A stretch of 64,000 nucleotides of DNA. Origin: an uncultured Collinsella sp. (GTDB lineage Bacteria; Actinomycetota; Coriobacteriia; Coriobacteriales; Coriobacteriaceae). The stretch spans positions 124,001 through 188,000 of the forward strand of contig UQHV01000001.1 of NCBI GenBank assembly GCA_900540895.1, given 5' to 3'. Under the pieces are notes generated by a model. That model made no database searches, was not told the origin of the DNA, and was given only the letters and a program-made list of their open reading frames with translations. The translations under genes were made by a program, and so were the position numbers. This document shows, in pieces, positions 27,647 through 34,540 of the stretch; the stretch's first letter is position 1; each line of letters opens with the position of its first letter.

Positions 27647-28678
27647 ATGGTGTCCCAAATGGATTCTACGCTTGGTTTCATTACTGACCAGCTTAAGACG
27701 CTGACTTCTATTGCCTCGCCTACGGGCTATACCCGTGCGGCGACTGATTATCTAATGGAAACGTTGCGCGGTATGGGCTTTGGCCCTGAGCGTTCCAATA
27801 AGGGCAACGTGCTGGTTGAGCTTGGCGGCGAGGGTGAGCCGCTTGTGTTGGCGAGCCATGTCGATACCCTGGGCGCCATGGTGCGCTCCATTAAGGACAA
27901 TGGTCGCCTGCGTCCCACGACGCTTGGTGGGCATCAGTGGTCTACGGCCGATGGCGAGAACTGCACCGTCTACACGCGTGACGGCAATGTGTACACGGGC
28001 GTGGTCCTCAATACCGAGCCTTCGGCGCATGTGGCCGACGAGCCGGTCAAGACCGTCGAGAAGAATATGGAAATCCTACTCGACGAGAACGTTGACAGCA
28101 AGGACGATGTGCTCGAGCTGGGTATTCAGACCGGCGACATCATCGCTATGGATCCGCGTACCACGGTGACGGAGAGCGGCTACATTAAGAGCCGCTTCCT
28201 GGATGACAAGCTGTCGGCGTCGATCCTGCTGGGTCTGGCCCGCGCCGTTGCTGACGGCGAGGTGTCGCTTTCGCGCAAGGTGTCGCTGCTCTTTACCGTG
28301 TACGAGGAAGTCGGCCACGGCGGCGCCTTTGTGCCGGCCGACACGCGCGAGATGATCAGCGTTGACATGGGTTGCGTGGGAGACGACCTGGGCTGCACCG
28401 AGCGCATGGTGTCGATTTGCGCCAAGGATTCGGGCGGCCCCTACAACTACGACCTGGTGACCACGCTGTCTAATATCGCGCGCGAGTTGGAGCTCGATTA
28501 CGCCATCGACGTGTACCCGCATTACGGTTCCGACGTCGAGGCCGCGCTTTCGGCCGGTTACGACATTCGCCATGGCCTGATCGGCCCCGGCGTGTACGCG
28601 AGCCACAACTACGAGCGCAGCCACATCGACGGCGTGCGCAACACCTACGAGCTCGTCCTCGCCTACGTGCAGCGCTAG
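27647..28678 (+). CDS. M42-family metallopeptidase
   Basis: A 343-residue zinc or cobalt aminopeptidase of the M42 family (glutamyl aminopeptidase/PepA-like), normally a cytoplasmic dodecamer that trims peptides. Metal ligands and catalytic residues are visible: ASHVDT, FLDDKLSA, YEEVGHGG, VDMG and the distal histidine in YASHNYERSH. ATG 27647 is chosen because GGAG lies at 27637-27640; ATG 27659 and an upstream GTG at 27584 are alternatives. Downstream a GC-rich hairpin (28686-28723) and then a family 2 palindrome separate it from the convergent HipA-like gene. Confidence 0.92.
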   Translation: MVSQMDSTLGFITDQLKTLTSIASPTGYTRAATDYLMETLRGMGFGPERSNKGNVLVELGGEGEPLVLASHVDTLGAMVRSIKDNGRLRPTTLGGHQWSTADGENCTVYTRDGNVYTGVVLNTEPSAHVADEPVKTVEKNMEILLDENVDSKDDVLELGIQTGDIIAMDPRTTVTESGYIKSRFLDDKLSASILLGLARAVADGEVSLSRKVSLLFTVYEEVGHGGAFVPADTREMISVDMGCVGDDLGCTERMVSICAKDSGGPYNYDLVTTLSNIARELELDYAIDVYPHYGSDVEAALSAGYDIRHGLIGPGVYASHNYERSHIDGVRNTYELVLAYVQR

Positions 28679-28730
28679 GGGAGCAGCGGCCTCGGCTGGC
28701 ACAGCAGTACCGACCGAGGCCGCCCACTGT

Positions 28731-28816
28731 AAGTTGCGGTGAAATAGTGTCTGTTTTTGCTGGTAGAAGGCATAAGCGTTTAAAACCGCCAAACAGTCCC
28801 TATTTCACCGCAACTT
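28731..28816 (+). repeat. Family 2 long palindrome, left of the HipA-like gene
   Basis: Arms begin AAGTTGCGGTGAAATAG and end CTATTTCACCGCAACTT, with an imperfect inner part around GTCTGTTT/AAACAGTC. It ends 13 bases before the stop codon of the HipA-like gene. Confidence 0.88.
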
Positions 28817-28829
28817 AGGGGCAGTGCTG

Positions 28830-30203
28830 TTATCTCTGCACGTGCCGTAGCACCTCAACGGCGGCGCTTACCTCTATCGTGCGGCGCTCGAGACCGCGGC
28901 GGATGGCCTTGAGGCGATTGCCTGCTGTTGCCCATGCGCTTTGTGAGAGGATTTCGACTGCCTCGTCGACGAACCCATCGAGATGCGACGCATCGAACCA
29001 ATCGAGCGAGTCAGCAAATGCTAGCTGAGTGGAAGGGTCCGGACCAAACGGTTTGGCGGCAAATCCAAACTCCCCGGCAACGAGCACGGCGGTTGGCACG
29101 TTGTACCACAGGCAATTGCCACTATCGAACAGCGGTGCAGGCCGCATTTCCAGCGTGTCGACATTGCGGATGATGCCGAAGTTTCGCCAGTGGCGGTCGC
29201 TGTTGGCCAGGAGGGCATCGCAGACAATCATCTGCGACATGGATTTTCTTACCGTGGCTTCGTCAGCCCCGTGTCTGCCAAGAAAGCGACAGTATCGATC
29301 GTATGTTGAGTTTCCTCGCTGGCCACCGAGTGCGTCCCTGATATAAGCGGCCGGCACGTATTCCTCACGGCCATTAAGAAAGTCATCGCATAGGCATACG
29401 GGCCCGTCGAACATGCGCTCGACCGTATAGGGAACAAACTCACCTTTGGATAGCAGACGCCGATGTAGAGCTGTTGCAACCGCCTCGTTAAACGGTCGCT
29501 GATCGTCCATTCCGCATCCTTTAACCAGGATGCGAACGCCATTGCGGATCATCCAGGATTTGGGGAGCTCGCCCTCGGACGTATTGTCAGGATTTTTGAG
29601 TCCGATGCCCTCAAGCCAGCCTGAACGATGCTCGGGTGCCGACCGTTCAAAATTGTTTTCGAAGTAATTGAGGTGCTGCCAATTGAGCTCGTCGCAGTCG
29701 ACCGGTCTTAGCCAATAGCAATCCGAAAGCGAAAAACCCAGGCAACGAACGGGCACTTCAATACCGCTGTCAATTCCCAGCTCGCGATAGCGCGAGATGA
29801 GTCCGGGGCGGACGTCGGGCACCGACCGGTGACTCCACCACGTGTTGAGTGCTCGTTTATTCACCGTTGGAGAAGAACTCGAGCACGTGCCAAACGGCAT
29901 CCTTCGTGCATCGAGTATGTCGGCAATTTCAAAGGAAAACTCGCGCGTTGGATCAAACGAGACATGCGCGACCTCGTGGTCGGCTGACATCAACGTGAAC
30001 TTGCGCCCTACGTCAGCTGCGGGACGGCGCCCACGCTTACGGACCTTTTGATAACCAATCGCGGAATCGTACTGAACCATTTTCCGCCCACCGACGATAT
30101 CGCACGCGAGCGTTCCCGATGCAGCCAGTTGCGATATACGGGCCTTCGTAACGCCCAGCAGGCGCGCGGCGTCACCCATGGTTATATAGTTGGAAGTATT
30201 CAT
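28830..30203 (-). CDS. HipA-like kinase with its own N-terminal DNA-binding domain
   Basis: A 457-residue protein. Residues 8-30 form a MerR/excisionase-like helix-turn-helix (MGDAARLLGVTKARISQLAASG). The C-terminal half has HipA/CtkA-like kinase features: K228 in RILVKGCG, E240 in the following helix, the catalytic loop NSDRHWRNFG (N334, D336, R337, H338, N341) and the metal-binding PLFDSGN (D360). HipA toxins phosphorylate tRNA synthetases or other targets and are usually controlled by a separate HipB; none is found here, so repression and kinase may be united in one chain. The ATG has AGGTGA about 9 bases upstream. Codon use is less GC-extreme than in neighbouring genes, and the gene lies between two family 2 palindromes, both suggestive of acquisition. 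Confidence 0.78.
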   Translation of the reverse strand: MNTSNYITMGDAARLLGVTKARISQLAASGTLACDIVGGRKMVQYDSAIGYQKVRKRGRRPAADVGRKFTLMSADHEVAHVSFDPTREFSFEIADILDARRMPFGTCSSSSPTVNKRALNTWWSHRSVPDVRPGLISRYRELGIDSGIEVPVRCLGFSLSDCYWLRPVDCDELNWQHLNYFENNFERSAPEHRSGWLEGIGLKNPDNTSEGELPKSWMIRNGVRILVKGCGMDDQRPFNEAVATALHRRLLSKGEFVPYTVERMFDGPVCLCDDFLNGREEYVPAAYIRDALGGQRGNSTYDRYCRFLGRHGADEATVRKSMSQMIVCDALLANSDRHWRNFGIIRNVDTLEMRPAPLFDSGNCLWYNVPTAVLVAGEFGFAAKPFGPDPSTQLAFADSLDWFDASHLDGFVDEAVEILSQSAWATAGNRLKAIRRGLERRTIEVSAAVEVLRHVQR

Positions 30204-30272
30204 CTACTGCATCACCTCGTTAAGCATTTTAATCGTTAAATATAGCAAGCACAAACATCATAATACTTAACA

Positions 30273-30341
30273 AAGTTGCGGTGAAATAGGGACTATTTAG
30301 CGGCTTGAAACGCTTAAACAGTCCCTATTTCACCGCAACTT
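30273..30341 (+). repeat. Family 2 long palindrome, right of the HipA-like gene
   Basis: Perfect 22-base arms (beginning AAGTTGCGGTGAAATAGGGA) around a loop of 25 bases. It lies 70 bases upstream of the HipA-like start codon and 16 bases from the mnmA stop codon, where it may also end the mnmA transcript. Confidence 0.92.
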
Positions 30342-30356
30342 ATGAAGGGGATGGGG

Positions 30357-31457
30357 CTACTTGATGGCTGCCGTAACGGTGCCGCCACCCAATACGACGT
30401 CGCCGCGGTAGATAACGACTGCCTGGCCGGGGGCGATGGCTCGCTGCGGCTCGTCAAAAGTCAGCAGCATTTGCCCGTCGGCGCCACGTGTAAGGGTTGC
30501 TGCCTGGTCCTTTTGACGGTAGCGGTACTTGGCGCCCACGCGAATGCCGCCGGACGTGAGCTCTGCCTCCATGTGGTCGGCAGGGGCACTCCAGATCCAG
30601 TCATTGGCCGTGAGCGCTGTGGGCGTCAGGTCGTCGACCTCGCCCAGGTGCACAATGTTGTTGGCGGCGTCGACGCCCGTTACGTACACGGGATGCGCCA
30701 TCGCGACGCCCAGGCCCTTGCGCTGGCCGATGGTATAGCGCAGCGCGCCGTTATGGCGTCCGACCACGCTGCCGTCGCGCCATACAATATCGCCCGGCTC
30801 GGCGGCATGTCCGCAGCGGCGCTCGATATAGCCCGCATAGTCGCCGTCCGCGATAAAGCAGATATCCTCGCTCTCGGCTTTCTTGGCGTTTATGAAGCCC
30901 TGCTCGGCGGCAATGCGGCGCACGTCGCGCTCTTTGTCCAAGCCTGCCAGCGGAAAGATCGTGCGCGACAGTCGCTCCTGCGTGAGCGAATACAAAAAGT
31001 AGCTCTGGTCCTTTTTGGAGTCCTCGCCGCGGTGCAGCTGCCAGGTGCCGTCGGGCGCCTGACTCGTTTTGGCGTAGTGGCCTGTGGCGATGTAGTCGCA
31101 GCCCATATCGAGTGCCGCATCGAGCAGCGCGCCAAACTTAATATGGCGGTTGCAGATGATGCACGGGTTGGGCGTCAGCCCCTCCTGATAGGCAGTCACA
31201 AATCGCTCGATAACGTTGCGGTCGAAGGTCTGCTGCAGGTCGAGCACATGGTGGGGTATCCCCAGGCGCTCGGCGACGGCCTTTGCATCGGCGATGTCGC
31301 GGTCGACCTTACTCATGCTCGTAACGGGATCGGGCGCGGGGCAGGTGAGGCACATGGTGGCACCGACACATTCGTAGCCATGGCGTTTGAGCAGGTAGGC
31401 AGTCACGCTGGAATCGACGCCGCCGCTCATGGCGACGAGCACGCGCTTGTTGTGCAT
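30357..31457 (-). CDS. mnmA: tRNA-uridine 2-sulfurtransferase
   Basis: A 366-residue cytoplasmic enzyme that thiolates U34 of Lys, Glu and Gln tRNAs. The ATP-binding PP-loop AMSGGVDSSV is at the N-terminus, the first catalytic cysteine is in NPCIICNRHIKFG, GHYAKTS follows, and the second catalytic cysteine is in ESEDICFI. The C-terminal tRNA-binding domain is complete. The start at 31457 has AAGGAGA upstream; a longer frame exists but without a ribosome site. It lies downstream of cysK, but a terminator at 31487-31525 separates them. Cysteine synthase and this sulfur-using enzyme are functionally linked only in a broad sense. Confidence 0.96.
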   Translation of the reverse strand: MHNKRVLVAMSGGVDSSVTAYLLKRHGYECVGATMCLTCPAPDPVTSMSKVDRDIADAKAVAERLGIPHHVLDLQQTFDRNVIERFVTAYQEGLTPNPCIICNRHIKFGALLDAALDMGCDYIATGHYAKTSQAPDGTWQLHRGEDSKKDQSYFLYSLTQERLSRTIFPLAGLDKERDVRRIAAEQGFINAKKAESEDICFIADGDYAGYIERRCGHAAEPGDIVWRDGSVVGRHNGALRYTIGQRKGLGVAMAHPVYVTGVDAANNIVHLGEVDDLTPTALTANDWIWSAPADHMEAELTSGGIRVGAKYRYRQKDQAATLTRGADGQMLLTFDEPQRAIAPGQAVVIYRGDVVLGGGTVTAAIK

Positions 31458-31486
31458 GGGGAGGTTCTCCTTGGTGGCATGTGGCC

Positions 31487-31525
31487 AAAAAAGAAAAGCG
31501 GCGCGGGAGGCTGGTTCCGCGCCGC
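31487..31525 (-). terminator. Rho-independent terminator after cysK
   Basis: Read on the minus strand, GCGGCGCGG pairs with CCGCGCCGC and is followed by TTTTCTTTTTT. It lies between cysK and mnmA. Confidence 0.88.
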
Positions 31526-31639
31526 AGACATTGTAGCAAGTTCGGACGTTTCGTGGGGCGCCCTGATGGGATGGGCTCCGACTGCCGGGAGAGAGAGGAG
31601 ACCGGCTCGTCCCTGGGCTCAACCTATGGGCGACAGGCC

Positions 31640-32578
31640 TTAGTCCTTGAAGAGTGCCGTGGACAGGTAGCGCTCACCGGTATCGGCGAGCAGCGCCACG
31701 ATGGTCTTGCCCTCGTTCTCGGGGCGCTTGGCCAGCTGCAGCGCAGCCCACACGGCGGCGCCGGACGAAATGCCCACGAGCACGCCCTCCTTGTGGCCCA
31801 CGGCGCGGCCGGTGGAAAAGGCGTCGTCGTTCTCGACGGGGATGATCTCGTCGTAGACCTGGGTGTCGAGGACGTCGGGCACAAAGCCGGCGCCGATACC
31901 CTGGATCTTGTGCGGGCCGGCCTGGCCCTTGGAGAGCACCGGGGAGGTGGCGGGCTCGACGGCGACGACCTGAATCTCGGGGTTCTGCTCCTTGAGGAAC
32001 TCGCCCACGCCGGTCACGGTACCACCGGTGCCAACGCCGGCGACGAAGATGTCGACCTCGCCGTCGGTGTCATCCCAGATCTCGGGGCCGGTCGTGGCCT
32101 TGTGGATGGCGGGGTTGGCGGGGTTCACAAACTGGCCGGCGATAATGCTGTTGGGCGTCTCCTTCTGCAGCTCCTCGGCCTTGGCGATGGCACCCTTCAT
32201 GCCCTTGGAGCCGTCGGTGAGCACGAGCTGTGCGCCGTATGCCTGCATAAGTTTGCGGCGCTCGACGGACATGGTCTCGGGCATGGTGATGATCACCTTG
32301 TAGCCGCGAGCCGCCGCCACCGAGGCGATGCCGACGCCGGTGTTGCCGCTCGTGGGCTCGATGATGGTGTAGTCACCGCCGCGCACGAGCTTGCCGGCCT
32401 TCTCGGCCTCGTCGATCATGTTCTTGGCGACGCGGTCTTTGACGGAGCCGGCGGGGTTGAAGTATTCCAGCTTGACGAGTACGCGGGCCTTGAGGTCCTC
32501 ATCGGCCTCAAAGTGAGTGAGCTCCAGAAGCGGGGTGTGGCCGATAAGCTGATCGATGGACGTGTAAACATTGCTCAT
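31640..32578 (-). CDS. cysK: O-acetylserine sulfhydrylase (cysteine synthase A)
   Basis: A 312-residue PLP enzyme that makes cysteine from O-acetylserine and sulfide. The PLP lysine is in NPAGSVKDR, the substrate loop is EPTSGNTGVG, and the phosphate-binding loop is GTGGTVTG. The start has TGGAGG upstream. It is divergent from an Rrf2-type regulator gene, with 253 bases between them that contain a perfect 9-bp palindrome. That arrangement is typical of a cysteine regulon under CymR/IscR-like control. Confidence 0.96.
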   Translation of the reverse strand: MSNVYTSIDQLIGHTPLLELTHFEADEDLKARVLVKLEYFNPAGSVKDRVAKNMIDEAEKAGKLVRGGDYTIIEPTSGNTGVGIASVAAARGYKVIITMPETMSVERRKLMQAYGAQLVLTDGSKGMKGAIAKAEELQKETPNSIIAGQFVNPANPAIHKATTGPEIWDDTDGEVDIFVAGVGTGGTVTGVGEFLKEQNPEIQVVAVEPATSPVLSKGQAGPHKIQGIGAGFVPDVLDTQVYDEIIPVENDDAFSTGRAVGHKEGVLVGISSGAAVWAALQLAKRPENEGKTIVALLADTGERYLSTALFKD

Positions 32579-32642
32579 GGTGAACCTCCAAAGTGTTCAA
32601 ACGACTGGATACCGTGTGGGTTTACGGTGTGTGTAGCAGCGA

Positions 32643-32663
32643 AACCCATAAACCTTATGGGTT
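32643..32663. promoter_or_regulatory. Palindrome in the cysK/Rrf2 divergent region
   Basis: AACCCATAA and TTATGGGTT, separated by three bases, lie 65 bases upstream of cysK. They are a candidate operator for the Rrf2 protein encoded divergently. On the plus strand a weak promoter for that regulator may be TTTTCA (32768-32773) and TAGAAT (32790-32795), 16 bases apart. Confidence 0.5.
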
Positions 32664-32831
32664 GTTCTTTTTGCTGTTGGCAAGCATAGTAGACAGTAAA
32701 GCCTAGTAACGCAATAGGAAATAGAAGATTATTACGAGTCGATTAACCAGCTTGACGGGAATAGGTATTTTCAAAACCAATTTTTCGGCTAGAATTTCTA
32801 CGAATTAAAAGACCGAAAGGCAGCAATATAT

Positions 32832-33260
32832 ATGTTGGTTTCCACAAAGGGCAGATATGCCCTGCGCGTTATGGTCGACCTGGCCGAGCACCAGGCAGCA
32901 GGCCGCATTCCCCTCAAAGAGATCGCCGCGCGTCAGGGGATTTCGGAGAAATATCTGGAGAACATTTTGGCCACGCTCGTGCGTGCCAATATGCTCTCGG
33001 GCATGCGCGGCAAGGGCGGCGGCTATGTGCTCACGCGCCCGCCCGAGCAGTACACGGTGGGCGAGATCTTGCGCCTGACCGAGGGCAGCCTGGCGCCGGT
33101 CGCATGCCTAGACGGCGACTGCAAGGGCTGCTCGCGTTCGGACGAGTGCCCCACGCTCGACGTGTGGAAGAACCTGGACAAGCTCATTAACGACTACCTC
33201 GACGGCGTGACACTCGATGCGCTCGTAGCCCCCAACGAGGGCTACGACTACGTCATCTAG
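32832..33260 (+). CDS. Rrf2-family transcriptional regulator (CymR/IscR-like)
   Basis: A 142-residue regulator with the Rrf2 winged helix (MLVSTKGRYALRVMVDLAEH, then GISEKYLENILATLVRANML and GKGGGYVLTR) and a dimerisation part with three closely spaced cysteines followed by a fourth (CLDGDCKGCSRSDEC). Such cysteines bind an Fe-S cluster in IscR-like members. Divergence from cysK suggests control of cysteine synthesis, as CymR does in Firmicutes, but an iron-sulfur sensing role is also possible. GAAAGG lies about 12 bases before the ATG. No isc or suf genes are visible here. Confidence 0.92.
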   Translation: MLVSTKGRYALRVMVDLAEHQAAGRIPLKEIAARQGISEKYLENILATLVRANMLSGMRGKGGGYVLTRPPEQYTVGEILRLTEGSLAPVACLDGDCKGCSRSDECPTLDVWKNLDKLINDYLDGVTLDALVAPNEGYDYVI

Positions 33261-33329
33261 CCCCACCTGTCATTTGGGGACGGGGCAGAAATGCTGGATT
33301 TTCTTGCCCTCTGAGGCTCGACAAATGAC

Positions 33330-33364
33330 AAGGCCGCCCATCGTTGCGATGGACGGCCTTCTTT
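33330..33364 (+). terminator. Terminator between convergent Rrf2 and membrane-protein genes
   Basis: AAGGCCGCCCATCG and CGATGGACGGCCTT form a long stem with a three-base loop, followed by CTTT. A looser pair, TCATTTG (33269-33275) and CAAATGA (33323-33329), lies just upstream. Confidence 0.75.
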
Positions 33365-33396
33365 AGGTGTGTTGTGGCGGTTCGAATCCGGTCGCT

Positions 33397-33762
33397 TTAG
33401 TTCCTGGCGACGCTGTCGAGAATACTGCGCATGATGGATACCAGGATGCTGCCCGTAAAGGCCGATCCAAAGCTGGCAATGGAGATACCCGCGCCCAGCA
33501 GATTGACCGACAGGTAGCTGGCCAGCTCGAGCATAAAGCTGTTGACTACGAGCTGAAAAATACCAAGCGTGATAATAGTGAGCGGCAGCGAGATGACCGT
33601 CAGGAACGGCTTGACGAGCGAGTCGACGATGTTGAGGAACAGTCCCACGAAGGCAAAACACACCCAGGCGTCGGCTATGCCGAAGGGCTGAATGCCGGGG
33701 ACGAGAAACGTTGCGATCGCGATGGCGATTGAGGTAAAGAGCCAGTTAAGCATAAAGCGCAT
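33397..33762 (-). CDS. Small four-helix membrane protein (phage holin 4_2/DUF360 family)
   Basis: A 121-residue integral membrane protein with about four hydrophobic segments (NWLFTSIAIAIATFLVPGI, then WVCFAFVGLFLNIVDSLVKPFL, ITLGIFQLVVNSFMLELASYL and a C-terminal segment). The pattern with VKPFLTVISLPLTIITLGIF is that of the family named after phage holins but found widely as housekeeping genes of unknown role. The start MRFML at 33762 has AAAGGA upstream. No phage gene is near, so a holin role is unlikely. Confidence 0.85.
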   Translation of the reverse strand: MRFMLNWLFTSIAIAIATFLVPGIQPFGIADAWVCFAFVGLFLNIVDSLVKPFLTVISLPLTIITLGIFQLVVNSFMLELASYLSVNLLGAGISIASFGSAFTGSILVSIMRSILDSVARN

Positions 33763-34085
33763 GGTGGAAATCCTTTCTTGCGCAAGACGTGGCAAAGAGG
33801 CGTGAGAGGCACGTGCCTTTGCAACTCGGATAGATGCGCGGGCACGGCCCTGTTTGGGCGCCCATTGTCTCAGATATTCATGGAGCTTGCGTGCGTATTC
33901 GGTTTCAAAACGGCGTTCGTCCTAGAAAACGCGCCGCTGGCAGAGAGTCTTGTCGCTTTAGTTTGGTGGTGTGCTACACTGCTACGGGCAAAAGCCACAG
34001 GCGTTGCCCTATTGCATAGAACGGGCGAACGATGTCCGATGTCAGTATCAACTTCGATGCCTTTTGGCGGGTTTGGCGGTGATCG
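33763..34085 (+). other. Gene-free intergenic region
   Basis: Between the divergent membrane-protein and TrpR-like genes I see no credible gene. An extended -10 type sequence TGCTACACT (33972-33980) with TTGTCG 19 bases before its hexamer could be a weak promoter for the TrpR-like gene, about 105 bases upstream of its start. No strong hairpin was found. Confidence 0.3.
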
Positions 34086-34385
34086 ATGAATATCGAGAAC
34101 ATGTTTGACAAGCCTGATGTCAAGCAGCTGGTCCACGCATTTAGCCTTTTGGACGACGAGAAAGATATCCAAGCGTTCTTGACCGATATCTGCACGCCGC
34201 GCGAGATTTGTGATCTATCGCAGCGTCTGCAGGTCGCGCGTTACCTGGACGAGGGCGAGCCCTATGTTGAGGTTCAGGCGCGTACCGGCGCTTCGTCCAC
34301 CACGGTGAGCCGTGTGTCCAAGGCACTCAACGGCGAGTACGGTGGCTACCGCAAGATCCTCATTAAACTGGAGGATGGCGAGTAG
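34086..34385 (+). CDS. YerC/YecD-type TrpR-related DNA-binding protein
   Basis: A 99-residue helical protein of the TrpR/YerC family. The conserved start of the DNA-binding part (LTDICTPREICDLSQRLQVA) and the helix-turn-helix (TGASSTTVSRVSKALNGEYGGY) are complete. YerC-type proteins are probable regulators with unknown targets. The ATG has GGTGAT close upstream. It is a single-gene unit ending in a terminator. Confidence 0.88.
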   Translation: MNIENMFDKPDVKQLVHAFSLLDDEKDIQAFLTDICTPREICDLSQRLQVARYLDEGEPYVEVQARTGASSTTVSRVSKALNGEYGGYRKILIKLEDGE

Positions 34386-34408
34386 GCCGCGCCAAAAACG
34401 AATTGTGC

Positions 34409-34436
34409 AAAACCGCTCCTCCGGGGGCGGTTTTTT
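34409..34436 (+). terminator. Rho-independent terminator
   Basis: AAAACCGCTC and GGGGCGGTTTT pair around a short loop, followed by a T-run that runs into a family 4 repeat copy. Confidence 0.88.
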
Positions 34437-34458
34437 GATCCCCTGGGGACGGAGGAAA
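34436..34458 (-). repeat. Partial family 4 repeat, reverse orientation
   Basis: TGATCCCCTGGGGACGGAGG followed by AAA is the complement of the last three quarters of the 31-bp repeats around the RelB-like gene. The far end (GGATCA side) is replaced by unrelated sequence. Confidence 0.6.
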
Positions 34459-34540
34459 TCTGTTGGCGTGGGGCAAATCTGTCCGCTTGGGCGGGTAGGA
34501 TGGATACATTGATTATTGCGAACAGTTTGAGCGGAGGACC

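Noticed and set aside
33370..33395. A tRNA T-loop-like sequence GGTTCGAATCC
   Set aside because: The flanking bases give only a 3-bp T stem, and no acceptor, D or anticodon arms can be built around it. At most a degraded tRNA end.
33397..33762. Prophage remnant suggested by the holin-family membrane protein
   Set aside because: No other phage gene is near, and this family is widespread in chromosomes as an ordinary membrane protein.
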